The translations under genes were made by a program, and so were the position numbers. Positions 1-8,112 of a DNA stretch of 34,661 nucleotides are shown here, one piece after another. Positions within the stretch are counted from its first letter, which is position 1. The number at the start of each line of letters is the position of its first letter. Location of the stretch: NCBI GenBank assembly GCA_023268965.1, contig JALRJE010000034.1, forward strand, positions 1 through 34,661, given 5' to 3'. The stretch comes from Crocinitomicaceae bacterium. Lineage in GTDB: Bacteria; Bacteroidota; Bacteroidia; Flavobacteriales_D; Crocinitomicaceae. The notes below the pieces were generated by a model that did no database searches, was not told where the DNA came from, and saw nothing but the letters and a program-made list of their open reading frames with translations.

Positions 1-110
1 CTCTATCTTTAACCGTTACTGTTCAAGGGAAGCTTACCCGTTGTCTTGCTCAGTCCAATGGTTCATGATCTTTATGTAGTTAATTATTTCATTTTTGATG
101 GAACGGAAGC
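1..110. other. left edge, no secure gene
   Basis: The plus strand has a short open frame from base 3 to a TGA at 66-68 (21 codons, running off the left edge) that could be the C-terminal end of a gene. It is too short to recognise. The minus strand has no start codon giving more than about ten codons, and I see no hairpin that would end the L,D-transpeptidase transcript. Confidence 0.25.
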
Positions 111-749
111 TCAGTAACTTCTTCCATAGACGTAAACGCCGACACCTGCCGACATGAGTTCAATCATGTCATCTGTAATGGCCTCTGGTATGGCAAGGCA
201 ACCAAGGCTTCGGCCCAGTTTACCGTGTTGTCTGAGATAAGACTCATTGGCATAGGTAGCTCTATGAATGACGATATCTCGCATACGGACGTTCGAGTTT
301 TTTCTTGGATCTAAACCGTCAAGTCTAACGGAAAGATCGTGATCGCCGCAGTAAGTTTCGGAGGTATGATACAAGCCTAAACTCGACTGAAAACTTCCTT
401 CGATATTTGAAAATTTTCTCGGATAAACATCCCCGGAATTTAAGCCATGAGCGACAAACGTTTTTAATAGGAGTCGTTTTTGTGTTAAATCAAAAAAGTA
501 AAAACGTCTTTTTGTGGATGCCTGGCTGTAGTCTACGATAATCAGTTTGTCTTTGCATACGGTGCTGTCTTGCGCAAGGAGCTGTTGCACACCTAGCTTA
601 AATATGGTATAGCTCAGGCTTCGGTCTCGCTTCATGCTTTGCAAGTAGATTTCTTTAATTGCTTGCTCAGTCAACGATGTTTTTTGTGCAATAAGTTGGT
701 TGTAACAAAGACTAATAAAAAACGAAAAGTAAATAAGCTTAGCGCGCAT
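111..749 (-). CDS. L,D-transpeptidase catalytic domain family protein (exported)
   Basis: This 212-residue protein has a hydrophobic N-terminus (residues 1-21, ending LIAQ) that looks like a signal peptide. The body matches the murein L,D-transpeptidase-like family of Bacteroidetes and proteobacteria: HGLNSG at 101-106, the run FSNIEGSFQSSLGLYHTSET starting near 113, IVIHRATY at 159-166 with His162, and GRSLGCLAIP at 179-188 with the expected nucleophile Cys184. By family, such proteins act on or bind peptidoglycan stem peptides in the periplasm; the substrate here is inferred. The usual HGA before the catalytic loop reads HRA here. The gene is separated from the upstream peroxiredoxin by a terminator and probably has its own promoter, with a near-consensus TACCTTTA box on the minus strand at 772-779. 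Family assignment is firm, enzymatic activity less so. Confidence 0.82.
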   Translation of the reverse strand: MRAKLIYFSFFISLCYNQLIAQKTSLTEQAIKEIYLQSMKRDRSLSYTIFKLGVQQLLAQDSTVCKDKLIIVDYSQASTKRRFYFFDLTQKRLLLKTFVAHGLNSGDVYPRKFSNIEGSFQSSLGLYHTSETYCGDHDLSVRLDGLDPRKNSNVRMRDIVIHRATYANESYLRQHGKLGRSLGCLAIPEAITDDMIELMSAGVGVYVYGRSY

Positions 750-781
750 TTGTTAAGAGGAGATGGTTGGTTAAAGGTACT

Positions 782-812
782 AAAAAACAAAAAGGCGCCC
801 AAAAGACGCCTT
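782..812 (-). terminator. intrinsic terminator after the peroxiredoxin gene
   Basis: AAGGCG (792-797) pairs with CGCCTT (807-812) around a 9-base loop. Read on the minus strand, the hairpin is followed by a T-rich run (complement of 782-791). It lies 22 bases past the peroxiredoxin stop, so it should end that transcript before the L,D-transpeptidase gene. Confidence 0.7.
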
Positions 813-833
813 CAACAGTATAAGTAGCTAAGA

Positions 834-1481
834 TCAAAGTGTTTTGGTAGCTAAGTAAAAATCGATACGATCAATGGTTTGATCAGCCATTCGCTGGTTC
901 ATTTCATCGAGTGTTTTCGGCGGCGGAACGATTACTTTGTCCCCTTTTCTCCAGTTGAGCGGCATGGCTACCTTGTATTCATCTGAGACTTGAAGTGCTT
1001 CGAGCACTCTGATTATCTCGTCCATATTGCGCCCAACGTTCAATGGATAGTACATGATGAGACGCACTTTTTTACTTGGATCAATGAAGAATACTGCGCG
1101 AACAGCTGCAGTTTCACTTTCGTTAGGCTGCAGCATACCGTACAATTTACTGACCTTCATGTCGATATCAGCAATAATCGGAAAGTCAAAATAAACATTG
1201 GTTTTTTCTCTGACATTATTGACCCAAGCTAAGTGAGAGTGAATACTGTCGATACTTAAACCAAGTAATTCGGTGTTCAGGGCATCAAAAGTATCTTTGT
1301 TCAGGGCAAAACCAGTCATTTCAGTGGTACAAACGGGTGTAAAGTCTGCTGGGTGAGAGAACAAGACCGTCCATTTTCCTGGAGCAAAATCAGAAAATTT
1401 GATTTTACCTTTTGTAGTGACTGCTTCAAAGTCAGGAGCGATATCGCCAATACGAAGCATTTGGGCTGTTTGTGTTTCCAT
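834..1481 (-). CDS. 1-Cys peroxiredoxin (Prx6 type)
   Basis: This 215-residue thiol peroxidase reduces hydrogen peroxide and organic hydroperoxides in the cytosol. The active-site motif HPADFTPVCTTE holds Pro44, Thr48 and the peroxidatic Cys51, with Arg128 downstream as the usual fourth residue. Cys51 is the only cysteine in the protein, so it has no resolving cysteine and must use an external thiol, as in the Prx6 group. The long C-terminal part (residues 160-215, with PLNWRKGD and VPPP) is also Prx6-like. It reads away from dxr. The shared gap has a palindrome at 1538-1553 that may control it. The start gives the normal family N-terminus (LRIGDIAPDFEA). Confidence 0.93.
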   Translation of the reverse strand: METQTAQMLRIGDIAPDFEAVTTKGKIKFSDFAPGKWTVLFSHPADFTPVCTTEMTGFALNKDTFDALNTELLGLSIDSIHSHLAWVNNVREKTNVYFDFPIIADIDMKVSKLYGMLQPNESETAAVRAVFFIDPSKKVRLIMYYPLNVGRNMDEIIRVLEALQVSDEYKVAMPLNWRKGDKVIVPPPKTLDEMNQRMADQTIDRIDFYLATKTL

Positions 1482-1537
1482 TGATATAGATTTAAATTAT
1501 TAATACCGCTAAGTAATAGACAAAATCTATATTTTAT

Positions 1538-1553
1538 TGTAACACATGTTACA
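1538..1553. promoter_or_regulatory. palindrome TGTAACA-CA-TGTTACA, possible Crp/Fnr-type operator
   Basis: A perfect inverted repeat with 7-base arms and a 2-base centre lies between the divergent peroxiredoxin and dxr genes. Its size and TGT...ACA ends resemble sites of Crp/Fnr-family regulators. It is centred about 54 bases before the predicted dxr transcription start and about 64 bases before the peroxiredoxin start codon. Regulator identity is inference. Confidence 0.45.
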
Positions 1554-1587
1554 GACTCAATTTTCAACCATTTATCACCTCATTTGT

Positions 1588-1595
1588 TACCTTTG
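1588..1595 (+). promoter_or_regulatory. -7 promoter element TACCTTTG for dxr
   Basis: This is an exact match to the Bacteroidetes TAnnTTTG element. It ends 3 bases before the dxr ATG at 1599, so the expected transcription start falls on or next to the start codon. No clear -33 TTG is seen. Confidence 0.6.
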
Positions 1596-1598
1596 TCT

Positions 1599-2759
1599 AT
1601 GCAAGAAAAAAGAGGCATTGCCATTTTAGGATCCACGGGGTCAATAGGTACGCAAGCATTAGAAGTGTTGGCGGCATACCCTGACTATTTTGATTTACAG
1701 GTGCTGACCGCAGGTAAAAATGCCGAATTACTTATCGAGCAAGCGTTAAAATTCCAACCGAATTCGGTTGTCATTACGGACGAAAGTCAATATCAAAAAG
1801 TAAAAGACGCGCTTTGGTCTGCTGACATTCATGTATATGCCGGACAAGAAGCACTTTGCCAAGTGGTAGAATCAACGGAAGTAGATACCGTACTTACCGC
1901 ACTAGTGGGTTATGCGGGCCTCAAACCAACAATTCACGCCATAGAAGCAGGGAAAACAATTGCTTTGGCAAACAAAGAAACGCTTGTTGTTGCGGGTGAA
2001 TTAATCACCAAATTGGCCAAAGAAAAAGGCGTTAACATTTATCCTGTAGACTCAGAGCACTCTGCTATTTTTCAGTGTTTGGTCGGAGAATTTCAAAATC
2101 CGATTGAAAAAATTTACCTCACCGCTTCTGGCGGGCCATTCAGGGGGTTTACCCACGAGCAACTTCAAACGGTCACGCTTGAGCAGGCACTCAAACATCC
2201 AAACTGGAGTATGGGTGCTAAAATCACTATAGACTCCGCAAGCCTCATGAACAAAGGTTTGGAAGTCATTGAAGCCAAATGGTTGTTTGGTTTGAAGCCC
2301 GAACAAATTGATGTCATTGTACACCCGCAGTCTATTGTACATAGCTTGGTGCAGTTCGAAGACGGGAGCATGAAGGCACAAATGGGCTTGCCAGATATGA
2401 AATTACCCATACAATTTGCCTTGACGTATCCGGCGCGATTCAAAACAGATTATCCGCGCTTTAATTTCATGGATTATCCGCAGCTTACATTTGAGCAACC
2501 AGACCGAAAAGTATTTAAAAACTTAGATTTAGCCTACCGCGCAATGGCTGCCCAGGGAACAGCAGCATGCGCCCTCAATGCAGCCAATGAAGAGGCAGTA
2601 GCGGCATTTCTTGACAGAAAAATATCATTTTTAGAAATTGGGCAACTCAATGAGTTTTGTATGCAAAATGTTGCCAATATCTTGAATCCGCAGTACGAGG
2701 ACTTCGTGGCCACTGACGCAAAAGCTCGTGCCTTTGTTCAGGAACAGTTGGGCAAATAA
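1599..2759 (+). CDS. dxr: 1-deoxy-D-xylulose 5-phosphate reductoisomerase
   Basis: This is the second enzyme of the MEP (non-mevalonate) isoprenoid pathway. It converts 1-deoxy-D-xylulose 5-phosphate to 2-C-methyl-D-erythritol 4-phosphate with NADPH and a divalent metal. Residues 11-18 (GSTGSIGT) are the NADPH-binding loop. VDSEHSAIFQCL, TASGGPF and the HPNWSMGAKITIDSASLMNK stretch are the conserved metal- and substrate-binding segments. At 386 residues it is of normal size. I chose the ATG at 1599 rather than the in-frame TTG at 1584, because the family N-terminus begins just before the Gly-rich loop and the promoter box overlaps the upstream codons. The gene converges on the large outer-membrane protein with only 7 bases between stop codons and no hairpin. 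The RIP-family protease gene often found after dxr is absent here. Confidence 0.97.
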   Translation: MQEKRGIAILGSTGSIGTQALEVLAAYPDYFDLQVLTAGKNAELLIEQALKFQPNSVVITDESQYQKVKDALWSADIHVYAGQEALCQVVESTEVDTVLTALVGYAGLKPTIHAIEAGKTIALANKETLVVAGELITKLAKEKGVNIYPVDSEHSAIFQCLVGEFQNPIEKIYLTASGGPFRGFTHEQLQTVTLEQALKHPNWSMGAKITIDSASLMNKGLEVIEAKWLFGLKPEQIDVIVHPQSIVHSLVQFEDGSMKAQMGLPDMKLPIQFALTYPARFKTDYPRFNFMDYPQLTFEQPDRKVFKNLDLAYRAMAAQGTAACALNAANEEAVAAFLDRKISFLEIGQLNEFCMQNVANILNPQYEDFVATDAKARAFVQEQLGK

Positions 2760-2766
2760 CAAGTAT

Positions 2767-5700
2767 TTAAAAATTGGCGCGCAATTCCATGCCGCCCGTA
2801 TGCACAACCGGAAGCCCTTCCATGAGCCGCCCGCCATAATTGAGACTTAACAGAAGGTTTTTACCGACAATTTTTTGAAAACTCAAGCTCCAAGTCCAAT
2901 TGGCACCGGGTCTTAAGCCTTCTAGCATCTCGTACCCAACAGCAGAAAGCGCCGCTCCCGAAAAATCGAAAAAGACATATTTGAAAGATCCATTGAGGCT
3001 TCCATTTTGGCTGCGGTTGATTTTCCAAGTAGTTTCCAAAGATTTAGATAAGGCTTCTTGTCCGCCAAAAGGCAGTGCGTTTGTTTTTTGCCCGATACTT
3101 CCTATCATGGTTAGTCTTACAGCAGAACCTTCTTGATAAATAAGTTGAGGCTTCAGTTCCCTAAACTGAATCATAAAGTTTCGTCCGCTCGTATAGTCTG
3201 CTAGTGAGCTTGACTCGCCACTGATCAGTGTGGTTTCAAAGGCAAGGCGAGGGGAAATATTTGCGCGGAGGTTGAGTTGATTTTTATGCAGACTGCGGGC
3301 GTCATAACCGCTGGCCAGTAGCATTTTAGTTTCTTGCTGCAACCAATTGTATTCGGCGCTAAAAACTTTGGCATTGCGGTTAAAAAACAAGGAATTTGAA
3401 AACTGCGCATTGGCAGATTGTAGTGCAAGTTCTGAAATATCTGCTGCCAACGGATTGACCCACTGCCAGGTATTGGCATCTTGTAATTTGCGTTGAATAC
3501 GGATTCTAGTTTGATTAGAAAACTTCGACAAGATCCCCAAAACTCCTTGCCGCTGCCGCCAAAGTAATTCAGGCCGCCAAAGAACGCTTTGGTTCCACTC
3601 GTTGGCAAATACAGGCGCGTAGCTGGCGCTGGGCACAAAAACACGAATGTAATCGGCTTGGTCGGCATATATAGCTTGTTCAAATTCATTGAGGTCTTTG
3701 ATGCCATCAGCGTTGTAGTCTATCCATGTATAGATTCCTTGGCCGTCATTGACCCGAATGTATTGAAAGCGCCGTTTTTGTTCGAGTCCTGAACCTAATT
3801 CGTAAAATGTATTGAAGGTGAGCGCATTTTTAAAATAGCGCGCATTGTAATCAAAACGCGCTACCAAACTTTTTTCTGCTGTCTGATTGATCAAAGCAGA
3901 ATCTAGGATTGCTAGTTGCCTTGCACCCAGCAGAACTTGCAGGTTTTGTTTGCTATTTGGTTCCCACTTGAGTTCTAAACCAGTGGTTTTGGCCTTGGCG
4001 GCAAGTTGCAGTAAACTGTCAGGCCGCCAGTCATAGCGCTCTCGGTAAAATACTTTTAAATGCAGCTTACTTGAGGTTTGAAGCGCAATAAACGTCTGGG
4101 CATCATAAAATTGATATGAATTGCCTTGACTTGCCCCTGAAAACTGGTTCCATTCGTGGTCGTCTATCCACCCAATTTTGAACATACCAAGTTGTTTGCT
4201 GAGTTGCAAGCGGTGTCGAATGAAATAATTTTGCTTGTCTTGCACTTGTGAACGCAGCGCAGATGCATCCCATTTTGCATCCCAGTTATTTTGTTTCCAA
4301 TTACCGTCTGTAAATAATCTATACCCTTGAAAAAGGGTATCAATCGCCAAGAATTGTCCTACTAAATTGAATTGTCCTCGTGAACTATGGGTTAAATTTT
4401 GCTTGAAGTCTATTTGCCTCTGTGACCCTATATAGTTTTGATTTCGGATATTCCAGTCGCGGTCAAATTCTACAGCCCGAAACTGCTCAATAGGTTCAAA
4501 TTGGGGATTCAAATATAAGTACTCCAAAGTTGTTTCAAGGCTGCGTTTATTACTGTCGATTAGCGTTGTTTGCTCAAAGCGCAAGCCACCTTTCGAGGCT
4601 ATACCAAAATTATTTGCGTCGTCTAAAGATGAAAACAAATTGAGGTCAGACTCGCTGAGTGCGTTTTCTGTGTACAGCGTCAAGTTCGGATGCAATTGAT
4701 AAGTTAAACCGGCACTTGCCATTTGTTTTCTTTTGGGCGTTTGAACCCGCCTAATTGGTGCAAAATTTCCTTGTGATACGCCATTGACAGGCGCTATCCA
4801 TTTATAATAATTTCCTGCGGAGCTCACGCCGCTCAGTATGTAGTCTCCTTGGTTTGGCCCTACTTCAGTAAACGTGCTGCGGTATAAGGCTTGCTCAGGG
4901 TCTACACTGAAGACCAGAATATTTTGGTAGCCCAAGGTGTCGATGCGCCTATACATATTTGCATTTTCGAGGTAACCTGACGAGTCATAACCTATGACAA
5001 ATGCTTGGTTGAGTTCATCGCCAATGAGACTCAGTTGCAAAAGTTGCTCGGTGGAGAGCAGCTGTTGTAAGGGTTGATTTTTTAGATCTTGTTCTTGATA
5101 AAGTGCTACCCATGTTTTGAGTTTTGTGCTTTCGTAGCGAGTGGTGTGTTGAAGTAAACTGCGTGCATAATTTTGGTCAGCGTACTGGAATTCGGCTACA
5201 ATTCGGCTGTCTTTTGTTATGAGATGTCTGGAGGTAAATGTGAGTTCGGCGCTGGCATAATCAATGATATAATCAAACTCTTGACCGCGTTGCATGAGTC
5301 GACCATCAATATAAATTCTTTCTGTACCTGCTAGAATTAAAATAAAGGGCTCGTTGGTTGCACCGGTAAGTCTATAAGGCCCCTGTACTGCTTCTAAACC
5401 TTGAATAATTTGCCTTTGAAACTTCCCTTTCGATAGACCCACGCTGCTTTGTGTATAGAGCTTGGCCCCTTTGTCTGTTTGCCAATTATACTGTCCTGTA
5501 ATACCTTGTCCGCGTTTGCGATAACGCATGAGTTGCCCATCTTGCTTTTCTATCCAGAAGTCGCCAGCTGTAATTTTGAGCTGTTCATTGTGTATTTGAA
5601 TAAAGACTTGGTCGAATTCTCGGAGCTGGTTGGTAGTGCCTGAGGCTTGAAAGGGAATATTGGCATCGGACAGCGCTGCGGTCAGCATCAGGTTGGAGGC

Positions 5701-6222
5701 AATTTGGCCGTTGAGTTGAAGGTTGAGCGCTGAATTAAGGCCAAGGCTTTGGTTGTTTCCAAAACCAATACCACGCGCCAAGCTTCCGCTTTTGTGCAGT
5801 GCGCTACCTCCGAATAAATCAGTTGTGGAGTTTGTTTCAATCTGAAACTTTTCTCGTTCTTTTTCTAGGTTTATACCAGCTGTATTGGTCCTAAGCGTAT
5901 AGCGTTGATAACTTTGCTTAAGTGCAAAGGGAAAAACTTGAAACCGCAAGTATATCGTATCCGTTGGTGTGGTAATCCATTGAAATATATTTGTTGTACT
6001 ATCTAAGCTATAGTCTTCTTTGCGAAACCGAATGGTATCTGTAAAATATGGAGAACTTGAAAATTGCAGCGATGGCGTATAGATGCTATTGCTGTCTAAA
6101 AAAACGGCTTGCTGCGTTGGTGCCAGACAAATGACTTTTTTATGCCCTTGACTATAGGCTGTAAGCGCAAAGAATAGGCAAGAGAATAAGAAAAGTAAAC
6201 AAAACTTCAAGAAACGTTTCAT
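2767..6222 (-). CDS. large predicted outer-membrane protein of unknown function
   Basis: This 1151-residue protein starts with a clear signal peptide (residues 1-25, ending TAYSQ) and ends in Phe (ELRANF), as many outer-membrane beta-barrels do. Residues about 145-225 carry a conserved-looking core (GSLARGIGFGNNQSLGLNS, then SDANIPFQASGTTNQLREFD). Residues about 281-355 carry GPYRLTGATNEPFILILAGT and RIYIDGRLMQRGQEFDYIID. Residues from about 400 onward are alternating polar/hydrophobic strands with many aromatic residues. Near residue 834 lies DYNADGIKDLNEFE, which looks like a single calcium-binding EF-hand/dockerin-type loop. I recognise the style of a family kept as hypothetical in Bacteroidetes genomes but cannot name a function. 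It follows serS by 44 bases with no TAnnTTTG box in between, so co-transcription is likely. Confidence 0.75.
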   Translation of the reverse strand: MKRFLKFCLLFLFSCLFFALTAYSQGHKKVICLAPTQQAVFLDSNSIYTPSLQFSSSPYFTDTIRFRKEDYSLDSTTNIFQWITTPTDTIYLRFQVFPFALKQSYQRYTLRTNTAGINLEKEREKFQIETNSTTDLFGGSALHKSGSLARGIGFGNNQSLGLNSALNLQLNGQIASNLMLTAALSDANIPFQASGTTNQLREFDQVFIQIHNEQLKITAGDFWIEKQDGQLMRYRKRGQGITGQYNWQTDKGAKLYTQSSVGLSKGKFQRQIIQGLEAVQGPYRLTGATNEPFILILAGTERIYIDGRLMQRGQEFDYIIDYASAELTFTSRHLITKDSRIVAEFQYADQNYARSLLQHTTRYESTKLKTWVALYQEQDLKNQPLQQLLSTEQLLQLSLIGDELNQAFVIGYDSSGYLENANMYRRIDTLGYQNILVFSVDPEQALYRSTFTEVGPNQGDYILSGVSSAGNYYKWIAPVNGVSQGNFAPIRRVQTPKRKQMASAGLTYQLHPNLTLYTENALSESDLNLFSSLDDANNFGIASKGGLRFEQTTLIDSNKRSLETTLEYLYLNPQFEPIEQFRAVEFDRDWNIRNQNYIGSQRQIDFKQNLTHSSRGQFNLVGQFLAIDTLFQGYRLFTDGNWKQNNWDAKWDASALRSQVQDKQNYFIRHRLQLSKQLGMFKIGWIDDHEWNQFSGASQGNSYQFYDAQTFIALQTSSKLHLKVFYRERYDWRPDSLLQLAAKAKTTGLELKWEPNSKQNLQVLLGARQLAILDSALINQTAEKSLVARFDYNARYFKNALTFNTFYELGSGLEQKRRFQYIRVNDGQGIYTWIDYNADGIKDLNEFEQAIYADQADYIRVFVPSASYAPVFANEWNQSVLWRPELLWRQRQGVLGILSKFSNQTRIRIQRKLQDANTWQWVNPLAADISELALQSANAQFSNSLFFNRNAKVFSAEYNWLQQETKMLLASGYDARSLHKNQLNLRANISPRLAFETTLISGESSSLADYTSGRNFMIQFRELKPQLIYQEGSAVRLTMIGSIGQKTNALPFGGQEALSKSLETTWKINRSQNGSLNGSFKYVFFDFSGAALSAVGYEMLEGLRPGANWTWSLSFQKIVGKNLLLSLNYGGRLMEGLPVVHTGGMELRANF

Positions 6223-6266
6223 GGGCTAGGACCTCTTATTAACGTCGATTTTGCCCAGACATTGCG

Positions 6267-7535
6267 TTAGTCGATAACTGAAAAACCAGTGTAAGCTTGG
6301 AGAGCCTTAGGGATTTGAATACCGTTTGCTGTTTGATGGTTTTCGAGTAGTGAAGCCAAGATGCGCGGGAGTGCCAATGCGGAGCCATTGAGCGTATGGC
6401 AAAGGGTTGTCTTTTTATCGTCTTTGAAGCGCAATTTTAAGCGGTTGGTCTGAAAGGTATCGAATCTGGATACAGAACTTACCTCGAGCCATTTTTCTTG
6501 TGCTGCGGAGTATACCTCGAAGTCGTAGGTGAGCGCAGAGGCAAAGCCCATATCACCACCACACAAACGTAGAATGCGGTAAGGCAGCTCGAGTTTGTCG
6601 AGTAAGTTTTTGACGTGTTCTAGCATTTCGTCGAGTGCTTTGGCCGTGTTGTCGGGGTGTTCGACTCGTACAATTTCTACTTTATCGAATTGGTGCAAGC
6701 GGTTGAGGCCACGTACGTCTTTGCCATAAGAACCGGCCTCTCTTCTAAAACATGGGGTATAACCACACATTTTGATTGAAAAATTACTGTCGGGCAAAAT
6801 GACATCTCTGTAAATATTGGTGAGCGGAACTTCTGCTGTTGGAATGAGGTAAAAGTCGTCTTCTTTTACGTAGTACATCTGACCTTCTTTGTCGGGAAGT
6901 TGGCCTGTTCCGTAACCACTTGCTTCGTTGACCATATGTGGAGAAATGAACTCCTCATAACCGGCAGCAATGGCCTCGTCTAGGAAAAATTGAATAAGGG
7001 CGCGCTGAAGCCTTGCCCCTTTACCGCGGTAAAATGGAAATCCAGCACCCGTTACCTTGACACCTAATTCAAAATCGATGAGTTTGAATTTTTTGGCTAG
7101 GTCCCAGTGTGGTTGAGCTTCAAATCCGAATTGAGGTATGGCACCGGCTTCGAATATGTTTTGATTGTCTTCGGCATCTTTACCCTGAACTACGTCTTGA
7201 TGCGGCACATTGGGAAGGGTATAAAGTAGCGTTTGAAGACGATTTTCCAAGGCATGAACTTGTTCTTTGAGTTCTGCTTCATGAGTTTTTAATGCACTTG
7301 TTTTTTCCTTAAGCGCTGTTGCTTCGGCTTGTTTTCCACTTTTGAAGAGTTCGCCAATAGAACGAGCGAGTTGGTTCATTTCGGCAGCCACTTGATCGAG
7401 TTGGGTTTTGGCCGCACGCCAGATTTGGTCGGTTTCTAGGATGTCGGTAATGGTTTGACTTGCATCGATATTTCTCTTGGCCAAACCTGCAAGAATGGCT
7501 TCTTTTTCTTGACGTATCCGTTGAATTTCTAGCAT
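6267..7535 (-). CDS. serS: seryl-tRNA synthetase
   Basis: This class II aminoacyl-tRNA synthetase charges tRNA-Ser. The start was taken at 7535 (MLEIQRIRQEKEAIL), the usual SerRS N-terminus. An upstream in-frame ATG at 7721 would add 62 residues without family resemblance and would run through the promoter region and into dut. With this start it is 422 residues, the normal length. Residues 1-105 form the tRNA-binding coiled-coil arm. TAEVPLTN at 233-240 is the serine-binding TxE loop. Motif 2 is FRREAGSYGKDVRG at 263-276, and motif 3 is TLNGSALALPRIL at 381-393. The gene is divergent from dut. Confidence 0.97.
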   Translation of the reverse strand: MLEIQRIRQEKEAILAGLAKRNIDASQTITDILETDQIWRAAKTQLDQVAAEMNQLARSIGELFKSGKQAEATALKEKTSALKTHEAELKEQVHALENRLQTLLYTLPNVPHQDVVQGKDAEDNQNIFEAGAIPQFGFEAQPHWDLAKKFKLIDFELGVKVTGAGFPFYRGKGARLQRALIQFFLDEAIAAGYEEFISPHMVNEASGYGTGQLPDKEGQMYYVKEDDFYLIPTAEVPLTNIYRDVILPDSNFSIKMCGYTPCFRREAGSYGKDVRGLNRLHQFDKVEIVRVEHPDNTAKALDEMLEHVKNLLDKLELPYRILRLCGGDMGFASALTYDFEVYSAAQEKWLEVSSVSRFDTFQTNRLKLRFKDDKKTTLCHTLNGSALALPRILASLLENHQTANGIQIPKALQAYTGFSVID

Positions 7536-7553
7536 ATATACTCGATTGTACGA

Positions 7554-7561
7554 CAAAAGTA
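7554..7561 (-). promoter_or_regulatory. -7 promoter element TACTTTTG for serS
   Basis: The forward sequence CAAAAGTA reads TACTTTTG on the minus strand, an exact TAnnTTTG match. It predicts a transcription start near 7550 and a leader of about 15 bases before the serS ATG. No clear -33 element is visible. Confidence 0.5.
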
Positions 7562-7629
7562 AGCAAATACCCTCAAAATGACGGATGTTGTCCATACTAA
7601 GCTGTTGATTATTCCTTGAAAAGCTGCGC

Positions 7630-7657
7630 TTGTAAGTGTAGAATTGCGCTAATTTTG
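7630..7657 (+). promoter_or_regulatory. promoter TTG-N17-TAATTTTG for the dut operon
   Basis: TTG at 7630-7632 and TAATTTTG at 7650-7657 are spaced by 17 bases, fitting the Bacteroidetes consensus. The -7 box ends 4 bases before the dut ATG at 7662, so the transcript should begin at the start codon and be leaderless. Confidence 0.65.
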
Positions 7658-7661
7658 GAAG

Positions 7662-8105
7662 ATGAGTTCGCACGATGTAAAAATTGTAAATAAGAGTAGG
7701 CATCAAATGCCTGCTTATCAAACGCCAGGCGCCTCCGGTATGGATGTCTGCGCACTTTTAGATACACCACTTACCCTTGCGCCAATGCAGCGCGCATTGG
7801 TTCCGACAGGTATTTATTTGGAAATGGACCAAAGTTTAGAATGCCAAGTAAGGCCACGTAGTGGTTTGGCCTTGAAAAAAGGGCTTACCGTTTTAAATAC
7901 CCCCGGTACCATTGATGCAGATTACCGTGGCGAAGTTGGCATCATTCTTGTCAATTTGTCTGCGCAAGACGTCACCATCACCGACGGCGAGCGCATTGCA
8001 CAACTCGTATTTTGTAAAGTAGAAAAAGCAAACCTGATCCAAGTCCAAGATCTAGACGCTTCGGAGCGCGGTCAGGGAGGTTTTGGTAGCACAGGTTTGA
8101 AATAA
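7662..8105 (+). CDS. dut: deoxyuridine 5'-triphosphate nucleotidohydrolase
   Basis: This trimeric dUTPase hydrolyses dUTP to dUMP and pyrophosphate, keeping uracil out of DNA and supplying dUMP for thymidylate synthesis. All five family motifs are present in the 147 residues: GASGMDVCA (23-31), PRSGLA (65-70), GTIDADYRGE (82-91, with the catalytic Asp region), GERIAQLV (109-116) and the C-terminal GQGGFGSTG (137-145) that closes over the active site. It is the first gene of the five-gene plus-strand cluster and is followed 7 bases later by a nucleotidyltransferase gene. Confidence 0.97.
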   Translation: MSSHDVKIVNKSRHQMPAYQTPGASGMDVCALLDTPLTLAPMQRALVPTGIYLEMDQSLECQVRPRSGLALKKGLTVLNTPGTIDADYRGEVGIILVNLSAQDVTITDGERIAQLVFCKVEKANLIQVQDLDASERGQGGFGSTGLK

Positions 8106-8112
8106 AGATATC

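Noticed and set aside
639-827. 62-codon plus-strand frame across the L,D-transpeptidase start
   Set aside because: It overlaps the signal peptide region of a well-supported gene and runs through the terminator hairpin; the product is just basic low-complexity sequence.
1509-1533. Peroxiredoxin promoter TAGATTTTG on the minus strand
   Set aside because: The spacing within the element is one base too long for TAnnTTTG, so it was not listed as a promoter.
1316-1567. 83-codon minus-strand frame at the peroxiredoxin 5' end
   Set aside because: It is a different frame of the peroxiredoxin N-terminus and its promoter region, with no recognisable motif.
2757-2769. Possible terminator between convergent dxr and the outer-membrane protein gene
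   Set aside because: Only 7 bases separate the stops and no hairpin with a T-tract was found on either strand.
3225-3707. 160-codon minus-strand frame inside the large outer-membrane protein
   Set aside because: It lies wholly inside a gene with consistent signal peptide, strand pattern and C-terminus; the alternative frame has no domain.
7536-7721. 62-residue N-terminal extension of SerRS and overlap with dut
   Set aside because: SerRS begins at MLEIQRIRQ. The extension would pass through the serS and dut promoters and match no SerRS.
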